From positions 62,483,608-62,547,607 of the forward strand of contig CM048841.1 in assembly GCA_026545765.1 (NCBI GenBank): a DNA stretch of 64,000 nucleotides, in the 5' to 3' direction. Both the position numbers and the translations under genes were made by a program. Each line of letters begins with the position of its first letter. The first letter of the stretch is position 1. The notes below the pieces were generated by a model. The model saw nothing but the letters and a program-made list of their open reading frames with translations. It did not search any database and was not told the origin of the DNA. Positions 46,395 through 58,449 of the stretch are shown here, piece by piece. The stretch comes from Plantago major (taxonomy: Eukaryota > Streptophyta > Magnoliopsida > Lamiales > Plantaginaceae).

Positions 46395-48730
46395 ATGTCT
46401 CAGGTGATGCACGGGTTCTCAAACCGAGAACTACGAGAAATGGAAAAATAACATGATGCTCCACCTTGAAGCCATAAGTGGCGAGATGATCGAAGCAATA
46501 AAGAATGGCCCGATAGTCATTCAACAACTTAAGCAAGTCATGGAGGTTTCAAGTGGAAGAGGCGAAGATCAAAGTGAAGGATCTTCACAAGCAGATCGTC
46601 GACTAGTGGAAGATCTCTGGTCACGTTATTCTGAACCAAAGCCAGAGAACTTTGGACATCGGAAGATGCGAGAGGAATCGTCTGGATGGTAAAGCTTGTA
46701 ACATCATCATCGATTCAACACGAGCACATCTGATGTAAGCGTAGGGTGCTAAAAGTTGCACTGGCGGTGATTGAAGAAATAAATCTGCGGGCCAGAAAAC
46801 CGAGGAAAACAAGTTGAAGTTCTAAAGTTGAAATTTCAAAATTTCAAACAAGGTCCCATGAAACTCTGGAAGAACTTGATTTGATTTACCACTCTTATGA
46901 GTGATATGGCGACACTTAGGAAAGCAATAGATACTCTCGGTCGGAGAAGATTAAGACTATTGTCGAAGTCTTAACCTGTGGGAGCATACTAAATTCTTTT
47001 ATTTCAACCAGGTATGGCAAATATCACTCGATGGAACTTTCTCTCATCTTACTCTTGACTATGAGACAACTCGGAGAACAAACAATTGAAAAGTTGCGAG
47101 AATGTTGCTCTAGTTAATCGAAAACTTACGAAAGAAGAAAAGCAAGGAGGAGGCGAGGATGCTCTTCTGCAAAGCAAATGAGTAAATTTCGATCGAGAAA
47201 TTGAGAGAAGAAAAGCGAAGAGAAGAAAAAGCATCTAGGCTCAAACTATCACGATACAAAAATATGCGAGCTTCATTGAACCGACCGACTTAGAAAGCAT
47301 CATGTCTTGAGGAAGCGAAATTGGAAGCGATATACATTTCTATTGAAAAACAGCCACTTTGAGAAGGATTGTCACCCTCGACAAACTAAGGACGGTGACA
47401 AGAAAGAAGAAGAATCTTCATAAGAAGCGAGCTTTGTTAAGAAAGAAAGAAAATCCATTCAATGGATGCTCTAGGCGTTAGAACGATTACGAAGATGACA
47501 ATTCAGATGATTCAACCTACCATCACCCGAATTATGTGGAGTCACTCATGACATAATCGACTTGACCTCAAGAAGAATGAAATGTGTGGAGTTCTTTGAA
47601 ATTGTGGACGGACATCTCAACATAGAAAAATGTCTTATGGTGATGAGGTAACATACTTCTTGCTACACTTATGAAAGTGATGAAGAGGAAATAAAAATCT
47701 AGAAAATCTCGGAAAGAACTTGACATCTATGAAGAGAATTTCTAATGGTTAGAGCTAAAGCGAAAATCTTGAAGAAACGAATTCTCTTGAAAAGGAAAAT
47801 TCTCAATTAATTAAAGATTACGAGAGAAAGGATGAAAATGCATTTCTCAAAGCTCCTAAAAAGTCACATGAAGAAATGTGAGATTCTGAAAGAATTATGA
47901 AAATCTTCTTTACGAAAACAAGGAACTTCGAGAAGAAGAACTATCTTTTCAATCTTATGCAAAGCTAGTGACACTCTTCTGAAGTACAATCTTACTTAGA
48001 GATCCTTGAAAAAGAAAGGACTTAATTTGAATACTCGAATGATTGTTCTATTACGAATAAGAGTAAGGAGAAGAGAACATTTGTAAGTACTCAGCAAGAC
48101 GGTTCCCATGCAATCTATAGTATTGGTGAAAAGACAAAGATTGTTGACAGAGGAAAGGTAGTTGCGACTAGACCTTTGTGGGAAAAACAAGTCAAAAACA
48201 AAGTGCGTCTGCGAAAAGAAACACAACTTTGAAAAGTGTAAACACCGCAGTGCTATGTCTCTCAAAAGGTAGAATGGGAGGTGGCAAATTCTCCCATGCC
48301 ACTTTTACGGAAAGAAATTGGATCAACGAGACTAGCAAATTGGCGAGAAAAAGATCTCGAGATAGCTTCAAGTGCTAAAAGCAGTATTGGCTACAAAGGC
48401 ATCGGAAAACAACTTGCTCAGCAATTATCGAAGTGGAAGTTAAATCAAGCCTTTGAAAATGAATGCGGGGCTAGAAGAAATCAGCAAGGAAGGCTAAGTT
48501 CTTTGAAAAGCAAACTCGAAATAACAGTGTCTGAAAGCATCATATGGAGCACCTAGGAACACACGAGGAAGAAAATAATTCTTACTAATGATAACTTTCA
48601 TTCAAAGAATTCCTCCTTACGTTCTGTCGACAAAGCATATTTCAAAGAAATTCATTCAAAATGGATTCCTCTTTGGAAGAACTTTTGATTACAGCGGTTC
48701 CATCAAAGATATGAGAACTAATCTCTGTTT
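46395..48730 (+). pseudogene. gag of copy E
   Basis: It opens near 46395 and reads NYEKWKNNMMLHLEAISGEM, matching the other copies. The capsid part, knuckle-like segment (near 47.34 kb) and extended tail (ELCGVTHDIIDL-like, 47.53 kb onward) can be followed by nucleotide similarity to copy C. Almost the whole part lies in a CAG/CTG-poor block and is heavily broken as read. Confidence 0.7.
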
Positions 48731-48742
48731 CTGTTGTATGCG

Positions 48743-49130
48743 AATGCTTCCTGGACTAAAGCACAATGGCTATTTGATAGTGGATGCGGAAAGCACATGA
48801 CAGGAGACAAAGCAAATCTGGTTGACTACAAAGCTTGCAACACAGGACATGATATCAGATTTGCTGGAGGAGAATTAAATCCCTCTCTGGGATTTGGCAA
48901 CATCAAATTGGGAACTTTAACAATCAGCGTATTACATGTTAAGGATTTGAAATCTGATCTATTTAGCATGAGCAGTTTTAGACAGGGTTTTACTATAAAA
49001 TTCAAAGCTAAATCTGCAAACTAATTGACAATGAGTCAGCGAGCAGTCTTAGTTGGTGGCGGAAAGGCGATCTTTATGTTGCCATTGGGCATCTGCCTGT
49101 TGAAGAATGTCTCATGGTGAGTCAATCTGG
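48743..49130 (+). pseudogene. Protease of copy E
   Basis: The active-site box FDSGCGKHMTG is at about 48773-48805, followed by GGELNPSLGFGN and VLHVKDLKSDLFSMS. It is orthologous to 20984-21360 in copy C. It is a fossil. Confidence 0.82.
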
Positions 49131-50090
49131 TCACTGAGGAAAACCTTGGTTATGGCACAAAAGAATGAGTCACTTGAATTTCAAAACTCTGAATAGACTT
49201 GCCAAGAAAGAGTCGGTGGTTGGTCTTCCCAAAACATCTTCGAGAAAGGATGGTATACATTACGCTTTGTCGGATGGGGAAACAATCTAAGATCTCTTTC
49301 AAGTCAAAATCGACACTCTAGTGTTCGACCAACTGCAACTTTTACATATGGATCTTTTGAATCATACGTAACTAGTTATGCGAGGAAAGAAATATGAATG
49401 CAGTTGTTGTAGATGACTTCTCAAGATTCACTTGGGTTGTCTTTCTGAAACACAAATCTGATGCCAGGGTGGAGATACCAAACTTGCTGAAAAAGCTTGA
49501 AATCATGAAAAATGAAAAGGTATCTGCAATCAGAACAGATCATGGTACTGAGTTTGTCAATCAGTACATAAAGGAGTTTTGTACCTGCAAAGGTATACAA
49601 CACCAACTTTCCTCAGTAAGAACACCTCAATAAAATGGTGTTGCAGAAAGGAAAAACAGAACCCTTAAAGAAGCTGCAAGGACAATGCTACCTGACACTG
49701 AGATAAGTGAAATATATTGGGTTGAAGCTGTAAACACAGCCTGCTATACTCAGAACAGATGCTTGATAAACAAACACCATGACAGGACCCCCTATGAAAT
49801 GTTGGTTGGAAGACCTCCTAATATCAAACATCTGAGAGTATTTGGTTGTAGTTGTTTTGTTCTAAACAATGGGAAAGATTATCTGAGAACATTTCAACCA
49901 AAGGCAGATGAAGGTATTTTTCTTGGCTATTCCACAAACAGCAAATCTTACAGAGTTTACAACAAAAGAACAAAGAAAATTGAGGAATCAGTTTATGTTG
50001 TATTCTATGAAGGAAGTAAGAGAACACCTCCTACTGATGAACTCTTAGAAAAGTTCAAAGAACTATTACTGAGGGATACTAAAGAAGAAT
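49131..50090 (+). pseudogene. Integrase of copy E
   Basis: The zinc-binding region (LWHKRMSHLNFKTLN at 49.15 kb) and the catalytic core VVVDDFSRFTWVVF, IRTDHGTEFVNQY, EAARTMLPDTEISEIYW are visible. The C-terminal landmarks are HLRVFGCSCFVLN and FLGYSTNSKSYRVYN. The second half is very well preserved. Confidence 0.87.
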
Positions 50091-52069
50091 CCTCAGAAAG
50101 GAAAAACATCGTTATGGAAAGTGAGGATGACTCTGACGTAGAAAAGCTTGAAAAGCCTAGTAACAACAAGATGACTCACAAACATGATGAGGAATTTCCT
50201 ATGAGTTTTCCAGAAATGGAGCAGTTCTTGAGAACCTTCATCATGGAGAGGTATCGAAAATAAGAATCTTTGAAATGCATGTCTGGATATCTCTAACCGA
50301 AAAATGTCAGATATCCATGACATTTCTCATATGTCAGATATCTTAAATACTGAAAAAGTATCAAATCAAAATCTTAGTGATTCACATTCAGATCACCTGG
50401 ATATTGATCCTACTAGCACTAAACCTTTGATGAAATGGATCAAAGATCATCCTACAAAGGATATAATTGGACCAATTAATCAGGGTGTTAGGACTAGGAG
50501 AGCAATAGTGAAAATCTTGATTCTCTCTTTGGATGTTTCATCTCGAATATTGAACCTAAAAGTATAGAAGAAGCATTAGGAGACCAAGACTGGATCTCTG
50601 CAATGCAAGAAGAGTTGGATCAATTTGAGAGAAACAGAGTCTGGAAACTAGTTCCATTTATAGAAGGAACATCTGTGATTGGAACTAAGTGGGTTTTCAG
50701 AAACAAAATGAATGAAACAAAGCAAGATTGGTTGCCAAGGGATTCACTCAGACTGAAGGCTTAGATTTTGATGAGTCATATGCACCAGTTGCCAGATTGG
50801 ATGCAATAAGACTCTTTCTAGCCTTTGCAGCTCATAAAAATTTCAAAGTTTATCAGATGGATGTCAAAAGCGCATTCCTAAACGGTGAACTTGCAGAAGA
50901 AGTTTATGTTGAGCAACCACCTGGCTTTGGAGTTTCCTCAGAAAGTAGAATGGTCTATAAATTACAGAAAGCTTTGTATGGACTGAAACAGGCTCCAAGA
51001 GCATGGTATGACACTTTGGCCAAATACCTTCTGGAAAGTGGTTTCAAGAAAGGTGAAGTTGATGAAACTTTATTTACCTTGAATCATGATGGGAAACTAC
51101 TCTTAGTTCAAGTATATGTTGATGACATTATATTTGGATCTAAGGACAAGCAACTTTGTAATGACTTTGCAAATCTCATGAAAAGCAAGTTTGAGATGAG
51201 CATGATGGGAGAAATGAATTATTTCCTAGGATTGCAAGTCAAGCAACTCAATGATGGAATATTCATTAGTCAAACAAAGTATGCAAAAGACATGCTCACA
51301 AAATTCAATCTTAAGCCTTATGAAAAGAATGCTAAGATACCTATGAGCATTGGAACCAAAATGACCTATACTGAATCAGATAAGAGTGTTGAAGAACATA
51401 AGTATAGGAAGTTGATAGGTTCACTACTTTACCTCACTGCAAGTAGACCTGATATTCAATATGCTGTTGGAGTATGTGCTAGATTTCAGACAAATCCAAT
51501 GCAAACACACTACAACATTGCTATGAAAATATTAAGGTATGTGAAGGGTACAGTAGATGTAGGACTGTGGTATCCTAAAGAAAGTGAATTGAGTTTAGCT
51601 GGGTACTCAGATGCTGATTATGCTGGTTCATTGCTTGATAGGAAAAGCACCTGAGGAACTTGTCAATTTCTGGGCACTAGACTTATCTCATGGTTTAGCA
51701 AGAAGCAAAACTCAATTGCAACTTCTACCACAGAAATTGAATATATTCTGCTTTGGTTGTTGTGCAACACAAATTCTGTGGATACAACAACAACTTAAAG
51801 ACTATGGACTCGATGAGAAGAAAACTCCCATTTTCTGTGACAACACAAGTGCTATTGCGATTACACAGAATCCTAAATTTCATACCAGAACAAAGCACAT
51901 TGATGTTAGACATCACTTCATCAGAGACCATGTTGAAAAAGGCAATATAGAGATACTCAAGATTGGGACTGAAGACCAACTTGCAGATATCTTCACTAAG
52001 CCACTACAAGAAAGTAAATTCTTAGCCTTAAGACATAGTCTTGGACTAATGGAACTACCAATGAACTGA
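50091..52069 (+). pseudogene. Reverse transcriptase and RNase H of copy E
   Basis: An acidic linker is followed by RT landmarks [39 protein letters not shown] and [13 protein letters not shown], with catalytic YVDDIIFGS at about 51115-51141. RNase H landmarks are [16 protein letters not shown] near 51.61 kb, DNTSAIAITQNPKFHTR and LADIFTKPLQESKF. It ends at a TGA at 52067-52069. A few lesions only. Confidence 0.88.
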
Positions 52070-52955
52070 AAAGTTCAATTATGCAGAGCAGGCATCCGGA
52101 AAAGAGGTATCTGGAGCAGGTATCCGAGAAAAAAGAAGAGGTATCTGGAGCAGGTATCGAGAAAAGAGAGAAGAGGTATGGGCGGGTATCCGGAAAAGAG
52201 AAGAGGTATCTGGAGCGGGTATCCGAAAAGAGAAGAGGTATCTGGGCAGGAACCCGGAAGTCAAAAAGGCTAAAGAGCAAAAAGATAGCTTAAGATCTAC
52301 GAGGCGGAGGGCGAGATATCGAATCATTCTATGAGCAGGGAACACAAAGGAGAATAGTATAACTATCTCTGATCAACTACTCTCTTGAATCTCACTATTT
52401 CTATTTTGATGAAAAACTTGGGAAAATCCTAAGTATAAGACAAATTCGATCTGAGCAGTGTCCTTGCTCCACGGAATTGTGATTCAGATAGCTATTAGCC
52501 AAAATTCATTAAATGGGCACAATTACATTTGTTGATTGTGATCATTGCTGGAGAAGCAATGGTGACCCTTGATGAATTCAAGCGCTTTATCTGAACGGCA
52601 GAAATTAATTCACAGTAAATAGTGGACTGTTGACATTCAGACATGGCCCACTAAGCATTTAATGCCGAACTAGCTTTTGCTCACGCCTGTTTGCAAATCA
52701 CATATACGTATACACAAAATCAATTTGTATGTATTTGTCTGTTGAGATTCACTTGCTATATATATAGGATTTTGGCAAATGAAATCACTTTTGCCTAATC
52801 CGAAATTTCAACTTGCATTAAAACAGCAAAAACCTTCTCCTAATCCTCTGCAACTTCTCTAAAATCTCTGCATCTCTTGATTAAGTTTTTCTGAAAAGAA
52901 TCACTCAATCGAATCTCTTTCAAACACTAGCTTCAAATCCTTACTATATAAAGAG
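52070..52955 (+). other. pol to env-position spacer, copy E
   Basis: Non-coding, about 0.89 kb. It contains five or six diverged tandem units of the (T)CTGGA..TCCGG/CCAG type at about 52087-52262, a TATATATA run at 52757-52766, and CTATATAAAGAG directly before the next ATG. No gene is seen. SIRE1 of soybean is known to express env by stop-codon read-through; this long spacer argues against that here. Confidence 0.6.
52087..52262 (+). repeat. Tandem repeat in the pol-env spacer, copy E
   Basis: About six units of roughly 28-33 bases with the core GAAGAGGTATCTGGAGCAGG and variants. It is homologous to the clean hairpin array at 24371-24473. Confidence 0.7.
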
Positions 52956-55900
52956 ATGGCCTCCAAGAACACTTCTACACAGAAATCCCAATCCTCCACT
53001 GATGCTTTGAAAAGCAAGCACGAGTTGGTTATTAACAATCATGGTAGGAGCTTTCAATCCTGACCATTGGACTTCAAGTCACAGAATGATTTGGGGTGGT
53101 GCCATGGTTGAGGAATACCTCACGGCTGGAATAGAGAACCAAGCCGACAGAAAGCTAATTCTGGACATGCTTGAAAAGGCACATATCAAGGGCTTTGTAT
53201 CTGCTCGCCCTAGTGGAATTTCATCACTTGATGTGTTGGAATTTTACAACAACTCCAGGATTATTTCCTGTGTATCTGAAGGCACTGAAATAGTGTCTAT
53301 CAAAACCTCGATCGAGGAAAGGAAATCATACGGACTTAACAACTTTCTAAGTTGTTTGAGGTTCAAAATCTTGGAAAGGATTTTGAAATAAACACCAAGG
53401 ATGAGGAACTCCTTGAAGGTGTTAAAGAACTTTCTGTGATGTGTGCGATCTTGAGAAATCGGATACACCCTTTGAGTTCAAACTTCTTGACATCCGAACC
53501 GGACATCTGTTGGTTCCTGGGATATCTTGGCTTGCATTCTTCACGATGCTTTGATGGTCTACAAGGAGGTCTTGACCGGATAAGCCAAGAACGATGGATC
53601 ATGATGTTCTTGCTTTGAATCAACAAGACAAAAGTGGAAAACCCTTTCAAGCTGGGAAAATCGCCTTCATGAAATTTGTGAAGAAAATTCAAGGCTTGAG
53701 CCTAAGATTGTTAAAGGACTAGCTGAGCCAAAGGCCACGATGGGATATGGTGCGAAGATATGTTACTTCTTTGGAAAAATGGGCATTGAGCTCGAGAGGC
53801 AATTTGAAATAGCCAACAGTAACTTACTCTACAAGTATGAGTATACAAATCTGATGGAAAAGGTTACTGGGTCTCAGAAAGGTCTTAAGAAGAGAAAATC
53901 TGAAAAGATATCTGAAGAAAAGGTTGCGACCAAGAAGCCCAGAACTTCAAGAAAGAAGTCTACTGGCAAATCAGATGACACACCCAAAGAGGTTGTCAAT
54001 TCTCAGAAATCTGCAGACATGGCAGATGAACTCATCAATGCTGCAAAAGAGTTATCACCTACTGAACAAGTAGACTCAGCAAGAGAAAGTGCTTTCAGAA
54101 ATGTTGCGACTAATGCAGAAAGCCTTGCTGATGAACTCATGAATGCTGCTAAAAGTGGTGAAAAACACCAAGCCCCATCTGTAGATTCCGTAGGAATAAT
54201 GGACCAATCAGTTCCCAATGCTGATGAGAGCTCTGACGACGAAGATGATGAACTAGTCATCTCTCAAGTCCTAGAAAAATCAAAGAGGGCTAAGGTTACT
54301 GAACAAGTAACTGGTGATAAGGTATCTGAAGAAGAACTTACACCACAGGTTGCTGAACCTATAGCAAAGGTTGTTGGTGCAAACACATCATCAGGGAATG
54401 ACTCTCTTGCACAACTTCACAAAGCCCTGATGAGTGGTATCTTAGTATTGGCAGATGCTGATGGAAATGCCACATCTAAGAATCTGGAAGAACATTCTAC
54501 TGATCAATCTTCTGCTTCCAGACAACCACAACAACCACAAACACAGCAACCACAACAGCCACAAGTGGTTGATGAAATGGTAAATGAACTCCATTTTGAA
54601 ATACCAGTGATGCGGTATCTGAAGAAAATCACGTAATGGCGGGTTCCCCAACTCGATGAGAGGGATCAAGCCGAGATCTACTCGGAATGATCAACAGGGA
54701 GGCAAGCTGAGTTGCATACTCGGGAAGGTGTGAAGTACGAAACTTCAAACAAAGAAAGCTGGGACAAGGCGACCAATGTATAGAAAGGTCACAAGTTCGA
54801 GACCAATCGACTGAAGCTTTCGGGTAAATGGTGGTTTAACTCTTACCTTGTGAAAAATTTTATACTTATCTTGTTACCTTACAAGAATCTCTTTGTTACA
54901 GGCTGAGTTAGAAACGAAAAAACAAGAGGAAGCTGAAAAGCTTACCTCAGATACTGAAAAAGAGGTTCCCTCAACCTCAACTCTTGAGAAATCTGAGCCT
55001 GTGCCACAAGTAAATAATTCTTAAAGAGAACTAATTTTTCAGTAAAAATGTTTGTATGCTCATTAATGATAAATGTTTCTAACAGGCTCCAACTGAGATG
55101 GAAGAAGATAAGGCAGAAATGCCAGAGACAAACCCAGAAACTAACAAGGTTTCTGAAGCACACATCACTGAGCTTTCAAACTTGAAGGTATATAAAAATC
55201 AGTGATAAGTACTCTTCATCCTGGGTTATCTTAAAACTTCTTCTAAATTATTCAATACTATCTACTTACAGGCTCAATCAGAAGTAGAAGTGCAAAGGGA
55301 AAAAGTTGCGACATCCCCTGCACCTATGGAAATTGATGAGGCATCAAGGCCTTCATCACAAGAAAAGATTCCAGAGACTGCACAAGTCTACGAGACAAGT
55401 ATCTGAGCCTCCCATGGAGGTAATTGACCTCTCAGATATCTGACTTGTCACTTAAAGTTCTTCTTGATAAAATTTCCTAAGTATTGTGATAATGTTAATT
55501 CTCAGGTTCAAGAGAGAAAGGTTGATGAGGACCAGACTTCCAAGTCTTCACCTTATCACAAGATATCTGAGACACCAATTGTCTCAGTAGAACAAGTATC
55601 TGAGCCTGATGTTCATACTCAGGTAACTCAGAAACTAAACTACATTTCTACTCAGATATCTACCAAAGTTTTGAAACTCACTCAAAACTCTTTCTTTCAG
55701 GCTCAAACAGATGCAAGCGAGTTCCCATTGAAGAAACAAGGACCTACTTCACTTCTTCAAAGCTCACACTTTGCCAAAGCATTCAATGCTTCAAGAAATG
55801 GCGAAGTTAAGGTGCTCGATCTCTACGAAATATTGAGAATAAGCGATCAACCAACCAGACGGGCACGAGCTCTTGACACGAAACATATGTCCAAGCAATG

Positions 55901-58449
55901 TTCGCTCTGAGAACAACATCTGATTCGACTCTACTACACAAGGACTTTTCCAGAGAAGTGGCGCATAGTTTGATACATGCCTTTGAATAGGCAGATGGTC
56001 AGACAAGATTACAGATGGCATTCAAGCTAGTTCTTCCCCAGACTCTGCAATTCATACCTTCTGAACAAGAAGAAGTTAATGGGCAGAAGATCACTATCCC
56101 AGAAGTGATCAATCTTGTATCTGAAGATGATGAGGAGGAAGAAATGAATGAAAATTTCTTTGATGAACCTCCCACTGATCATCACCAAAAGGATGATAAT
56201 GACAAAAAGGATGATGATGATGCTCCTGCACTGAGGCAGGAGGAATTTCACAGAGAAACAATGCCTCAGCTGCTGAAAATCAAACTGAGAAAACTTCACA
56301 GAAATCTCCGTCTTCATCACCTCAGAAATCTACTCATCCATCTTCTCACCAACACGAACAAGTAGTTGAGCTTTCTGAAGAAACCAATCAGAAAATATTA
56401 AACACTCAGACCAGAAGTGCTCAACTCAGACAACTGTTGGAAGAAGAACAACAGCTCCATCTTCAACTGGAAGATCAAATAGCTCAATCCAGAGAAAGGC
56501 TTGATCAACTAGAAGATCAATACCTCAAAGAAATGAATGCTTACTCTGCGGTTAACGAGCTACGGATCTCATGCACGATCGCCAAAAGAACTCGAAATCT
56601 TGAAGAAGTATCTGAAGTCAAGCATGATGCTAAGGCTGCATCATCTTCGAAAGAAGTACCATCCTCCTCCCAGAAAGGAAAGAAACCAATCTCTGAGATG
56701 GTTGCTGGACTTGATATAATTGATGAAAATGTCCAAGAGGATGAAGATCCTTGGCTAATCCTCGGATGATGAAGAAGACAAGACTTTGGCGGACACCGCC
56801 ATGAACATATAAGCGGTTTCTCACTTAAAAGAAAGTTGATTGCTACAATCTTCAACAAACCGCCAAACGTCCACTCAAGAGTACATGGCGGCAGTACCAA
56901 GTACTAGCTACTCGAATAAGGAGATGTCTTCACAAAACAAGGAAGTAATTTCCTCGGTCCCTCTCGAATGAGAAAGTTCACCGAGCTCATCACTCGAGAA
57001 CAACTAGCATGATCATTGCTCGAAAGATCTGGGAATGACAAGGACGATGATGTGTCTTTAGTGAAAAAGCTTTTCAAGAGGCAAGTTACAACTTTGAAAA
57101 GCAGATGCCATCCTAGGCCCATTGGCGAGCTCAATGATAAGGACAATGGACTTATCAAGCAAAATCAGAGCTCAAAGTCGAACTTGAAGTTGGTCACCGC
57201 CACAACTATTTACAAGGGCATTTTGACTCTCTCTGATTCCTTTATGAGACCGAGTCACTAACAATGACTAAGGGGAAAGAAAGTACAAATCTGGACCTCA
57301 AAGTCGGGAATGGGAAGAAGGAGATGAAAACAAGAAGAAATCTGGAGTCTTTGCTCGAGAAGGAAGAAGAAAAACTTCCCACCACCACTCGAATCTATGA
57401 ATCCTCCTCAAGCCAATTGCTTCCGAGACCTCTGAAGGAACCAAATGATAACAAGGGCCATGGCACGAAACCTCCAAGGAGTACCAAGGCTCCAAGGAGA
57501 AGACAAGTTAGAGGATTGATGAATCTTACAAGAAGAAGAAGAAGGTCAAATCAAGTCCTGGGCAATGAAGAAGGCTGCAAAGATCTCACAAGAACTGATC
57601 TTGATGATGATGAAGAGGCGATGAAGATGAAGCTCCTCTTCACGTAAAAAAGGAAAATTGAAAGCCTAAGCGAGCCCATAGTCGAAAGCCACTATGACTA
57701 AAACACCCTCTGGAAATACCAAGTCTATCCAGGGTGGTAGTTCTTCAAGCAACAACCTCAAAGAGAATTCAAGACAGAAAAGGAACAGACTGAGAGCTGA
57801 GCAAAGACAAAGTCAACTTCCACTCAGGCCAGAAGAAGCCAAAATTGAGTATGTGAAGTATGACAATGATTCCTCTGTCTACAGGTGCATCCATCAGAAA
57901 AATGGCTATTGGATTCTGGAACTTAAGCATCTATTGGTAAATTCAAGATTTCCGGAACCTATCCATAAACAACTCATGGCATGGAGAAAGAATAAACCTA
58001 CCTTGATCTACACCAATCACATCAAAGCATGGTTGGATTTTGAAGTTGTCAAGAGAACTGAAGCCATGAAGAAGCACCTCTCTGATGATTGTCCATATGG
58101 AAAGCCAGATGATGTGCACAAGATTCTGAATATCACAGGAACAGGCACAAGACCAAGACTTGTTGTGGAACCCTATGAGTCGTTCTATCTGACAGAAGAT
58201 CAATACAAGGGTGACATCAGATATCTGAAGATTATCTACGAATACTTCAAGCTTTCAGATATCAGAATAGAGCATGCCTGGAAGTGGGGAAAGTACCTAT
58301 GGGTCAAGCATTTTGCCAAGAAAAATCCTACCAAAACCTATAAAGAGGTCTGTGGATTTGCCAGAGACACAGAGATGCTCGTCAGAACTCTTCTTTATGA
58401 TTATTCTGATGACATCAAAAGGTTTGGAGATAGGAAATTTGCAAACTGA
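52956..58449 (+). pseudogene. Env-position gene region of copy E
   Basis: Parts in order are the start (MASKNTSTQKSQ); an N-terminal domain with NPDHWTSSHRMIWGGAMVEEY and LEFYNNSRIISC; a basic KKPRTSRKKSTGKS cluster near 53.93 kb; acidic and Gln/Pro-rich repeats to 54.6 kb; and five GT-AG-bounded modules with acceptors near 54902, 55086, 55272, 55506 and 55701. These are followed by EEVNGQKITIPEVINLVSED at about 56.07-56.15 kb; a coiled coil (QLEDQIAQSRERLDQLED) near 56.45 kb; basic RRRRR-type runs near 57.53 kb; and the C-terminal domain, 57.7-58.45 kb. There is no signal peptide or membrane helix. Broken, with lesions clustered in CAG/CTG-poor blocks. Function unknown. Confidence 0.68.
57694..58449 (+). 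CDS. C-terminal domain of the env-position gene, copy E
   Basis: A 251-residue open stretch. A Ser/Asn/Arg-rich linker is followed by a compact domain with YRCIHQKNGYWILELKHLL, DDCPYGKPDDVHKILNI, VVEPYESFYLTEDQYKG and HAWKWGKYLWVKHF. It matches 222-845 at about 90% and 14.04-14.64 kb at about 50%. Its many Trp/Tyr and conserved charges suggest a folded globular domain. The family is not recognised. Confidence 0.75.
   Translation: MTKTPSGNTKSIQGGSSSSNNLKENSRQKRNRLRAEQRQSQLPLRPEEAKIEYVKYDNDSSVYRCIHQKNGYWILELKHLLVNSRFPEPIHKQLMAWRKNKPTLIYTNHIKAWLDFEVVKRTEAMKKHLSDDCPYGKPDDVHKILNITGTGTRPRLVVEPYESFYLTEDQYKGDIRYLKIIYEYFKLSDIRIEHAWKWGKYLWVKHFAKKNPTKTYKEVCGFARDTEMLVRTLLYDYSDDIKRFGDRKFAN

Noticed and set aside
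52956-58449. A true envelope glycoprotein in the SIRE-type elements
   Set aside because: No signal peptide, transmembrane helix, furin-like site or cysteine pattern is visible. The product looks soluble and nuclear.
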